Below, one piece after another: positions 13,135 to 13,209 of a DNA stretch of 13,209 nucleotides (positions are counted from its first letter, which is position 1; every line of letters begins with the position of its first letter). Under the pieces are notes generated by a model, which was not told where the DNA came from, ran no database searches, and worked only from the letters and a program-made list of their open reading frames with translations. A program made the position numbers and the translations under genes. The DNA is taken from contig DHXL01000167.1 in assembly GCA_002415335.1 (NCBI GenBank), forward strand, positions 5,713 through 18,921, written 5' to 3'. The DNA comes from Oxalobacteraceae bacterium UBA5157 (GTDB lineage Bacteria; Pseudomonadota; Gammaproteobacteria; Burkholderiales; Burkholderiaceae_D).

Positions 13135-13209
13135 GAGTTCCTCTTCCTGACGCCCGTCGGTGCAGCAGTGATTGAGAGTGATGAAAATGGACCGGTGCCA
13201 CCGTCCCGG
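13135..13209 (-). other. Upstream region of livH with a small hairpin
   Basis: The last 75 bases contain no gene. On the minus strand a small hairpin with GGT/ACC inner arms and GGAC/GTCC outer arms (about 13188-13206, one bulged base) is followed by ATTTTC. It could be the terminator of a gene to the right, but the evidence is weak. Confidence 0.2.

Overview
The window reads as chromosomal DNA of a GC-rich Gram-negative bacterium, most likely a betaproteobacterium of the order Burkholderiales. This is inferred from base composition, protein flavour and the gene set, not from a marker gene. All eleven recognisable genes lie on the minus strand, so transcription runs from the right edge to the left. 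The many long plus-strand reading frames are antisense shadows. No RNA gene, insertion sequence, CRISPR array or phage gene was seen.

Right block (about 9546-13134): a branched-chain amino acid type (Liv/HAAT) ABC importer. It has a LivH-like permease with an unusually long middle region, a single polypeptide that joins a LivM permease to a LivG ATPase, and a LivF ATPase. The three genes are tightly coupled (gaps or overlaps of 3-8 bases). No periplasmic substrate-binding protein lies inside the window.

Middle block (4979-9335): a small secreted single-Cache-domain protein, then a 915-residue cytoplasmic molybdopterin oxidoreductase of the DMSO reductase superfamily. Twelve bases further on comes FdhD, the sulfurtransferase that activates Mo-bisPGD enzymes. 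The oxidoreductase looks closest, from memory, to the phenylacetyl-CoA:acceptor oxidoreductase (PadB-like) group. It has only three of the four usual N-terminal iron-sulfur cysteines and no electron-transfer subunit beside it. A plausible sigma70-type promoter overlapped by an inverted repeat precedes it. Importer, Cache protein and Mo enzyme together suggest uptake, sensing and oxidation of an organic acid; this is inference from neighbourhood only.

A 391-base intergenic stretch (4588-4978) with two GC-rich hairpins separates this from the left block.

Left block (1-4587): a MoxR-DUF58-DUF4381-BatA-BatB operon, the classic MoxR AAA+/von Willebrand A module of cell-envelope or chaperone function. 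Three successive junctions are four-base ATGA overlaps. The last gene, a BatB-type vWA protein whose C-terminus begins to look like a BatC/TPR extension, runs off the left edge.
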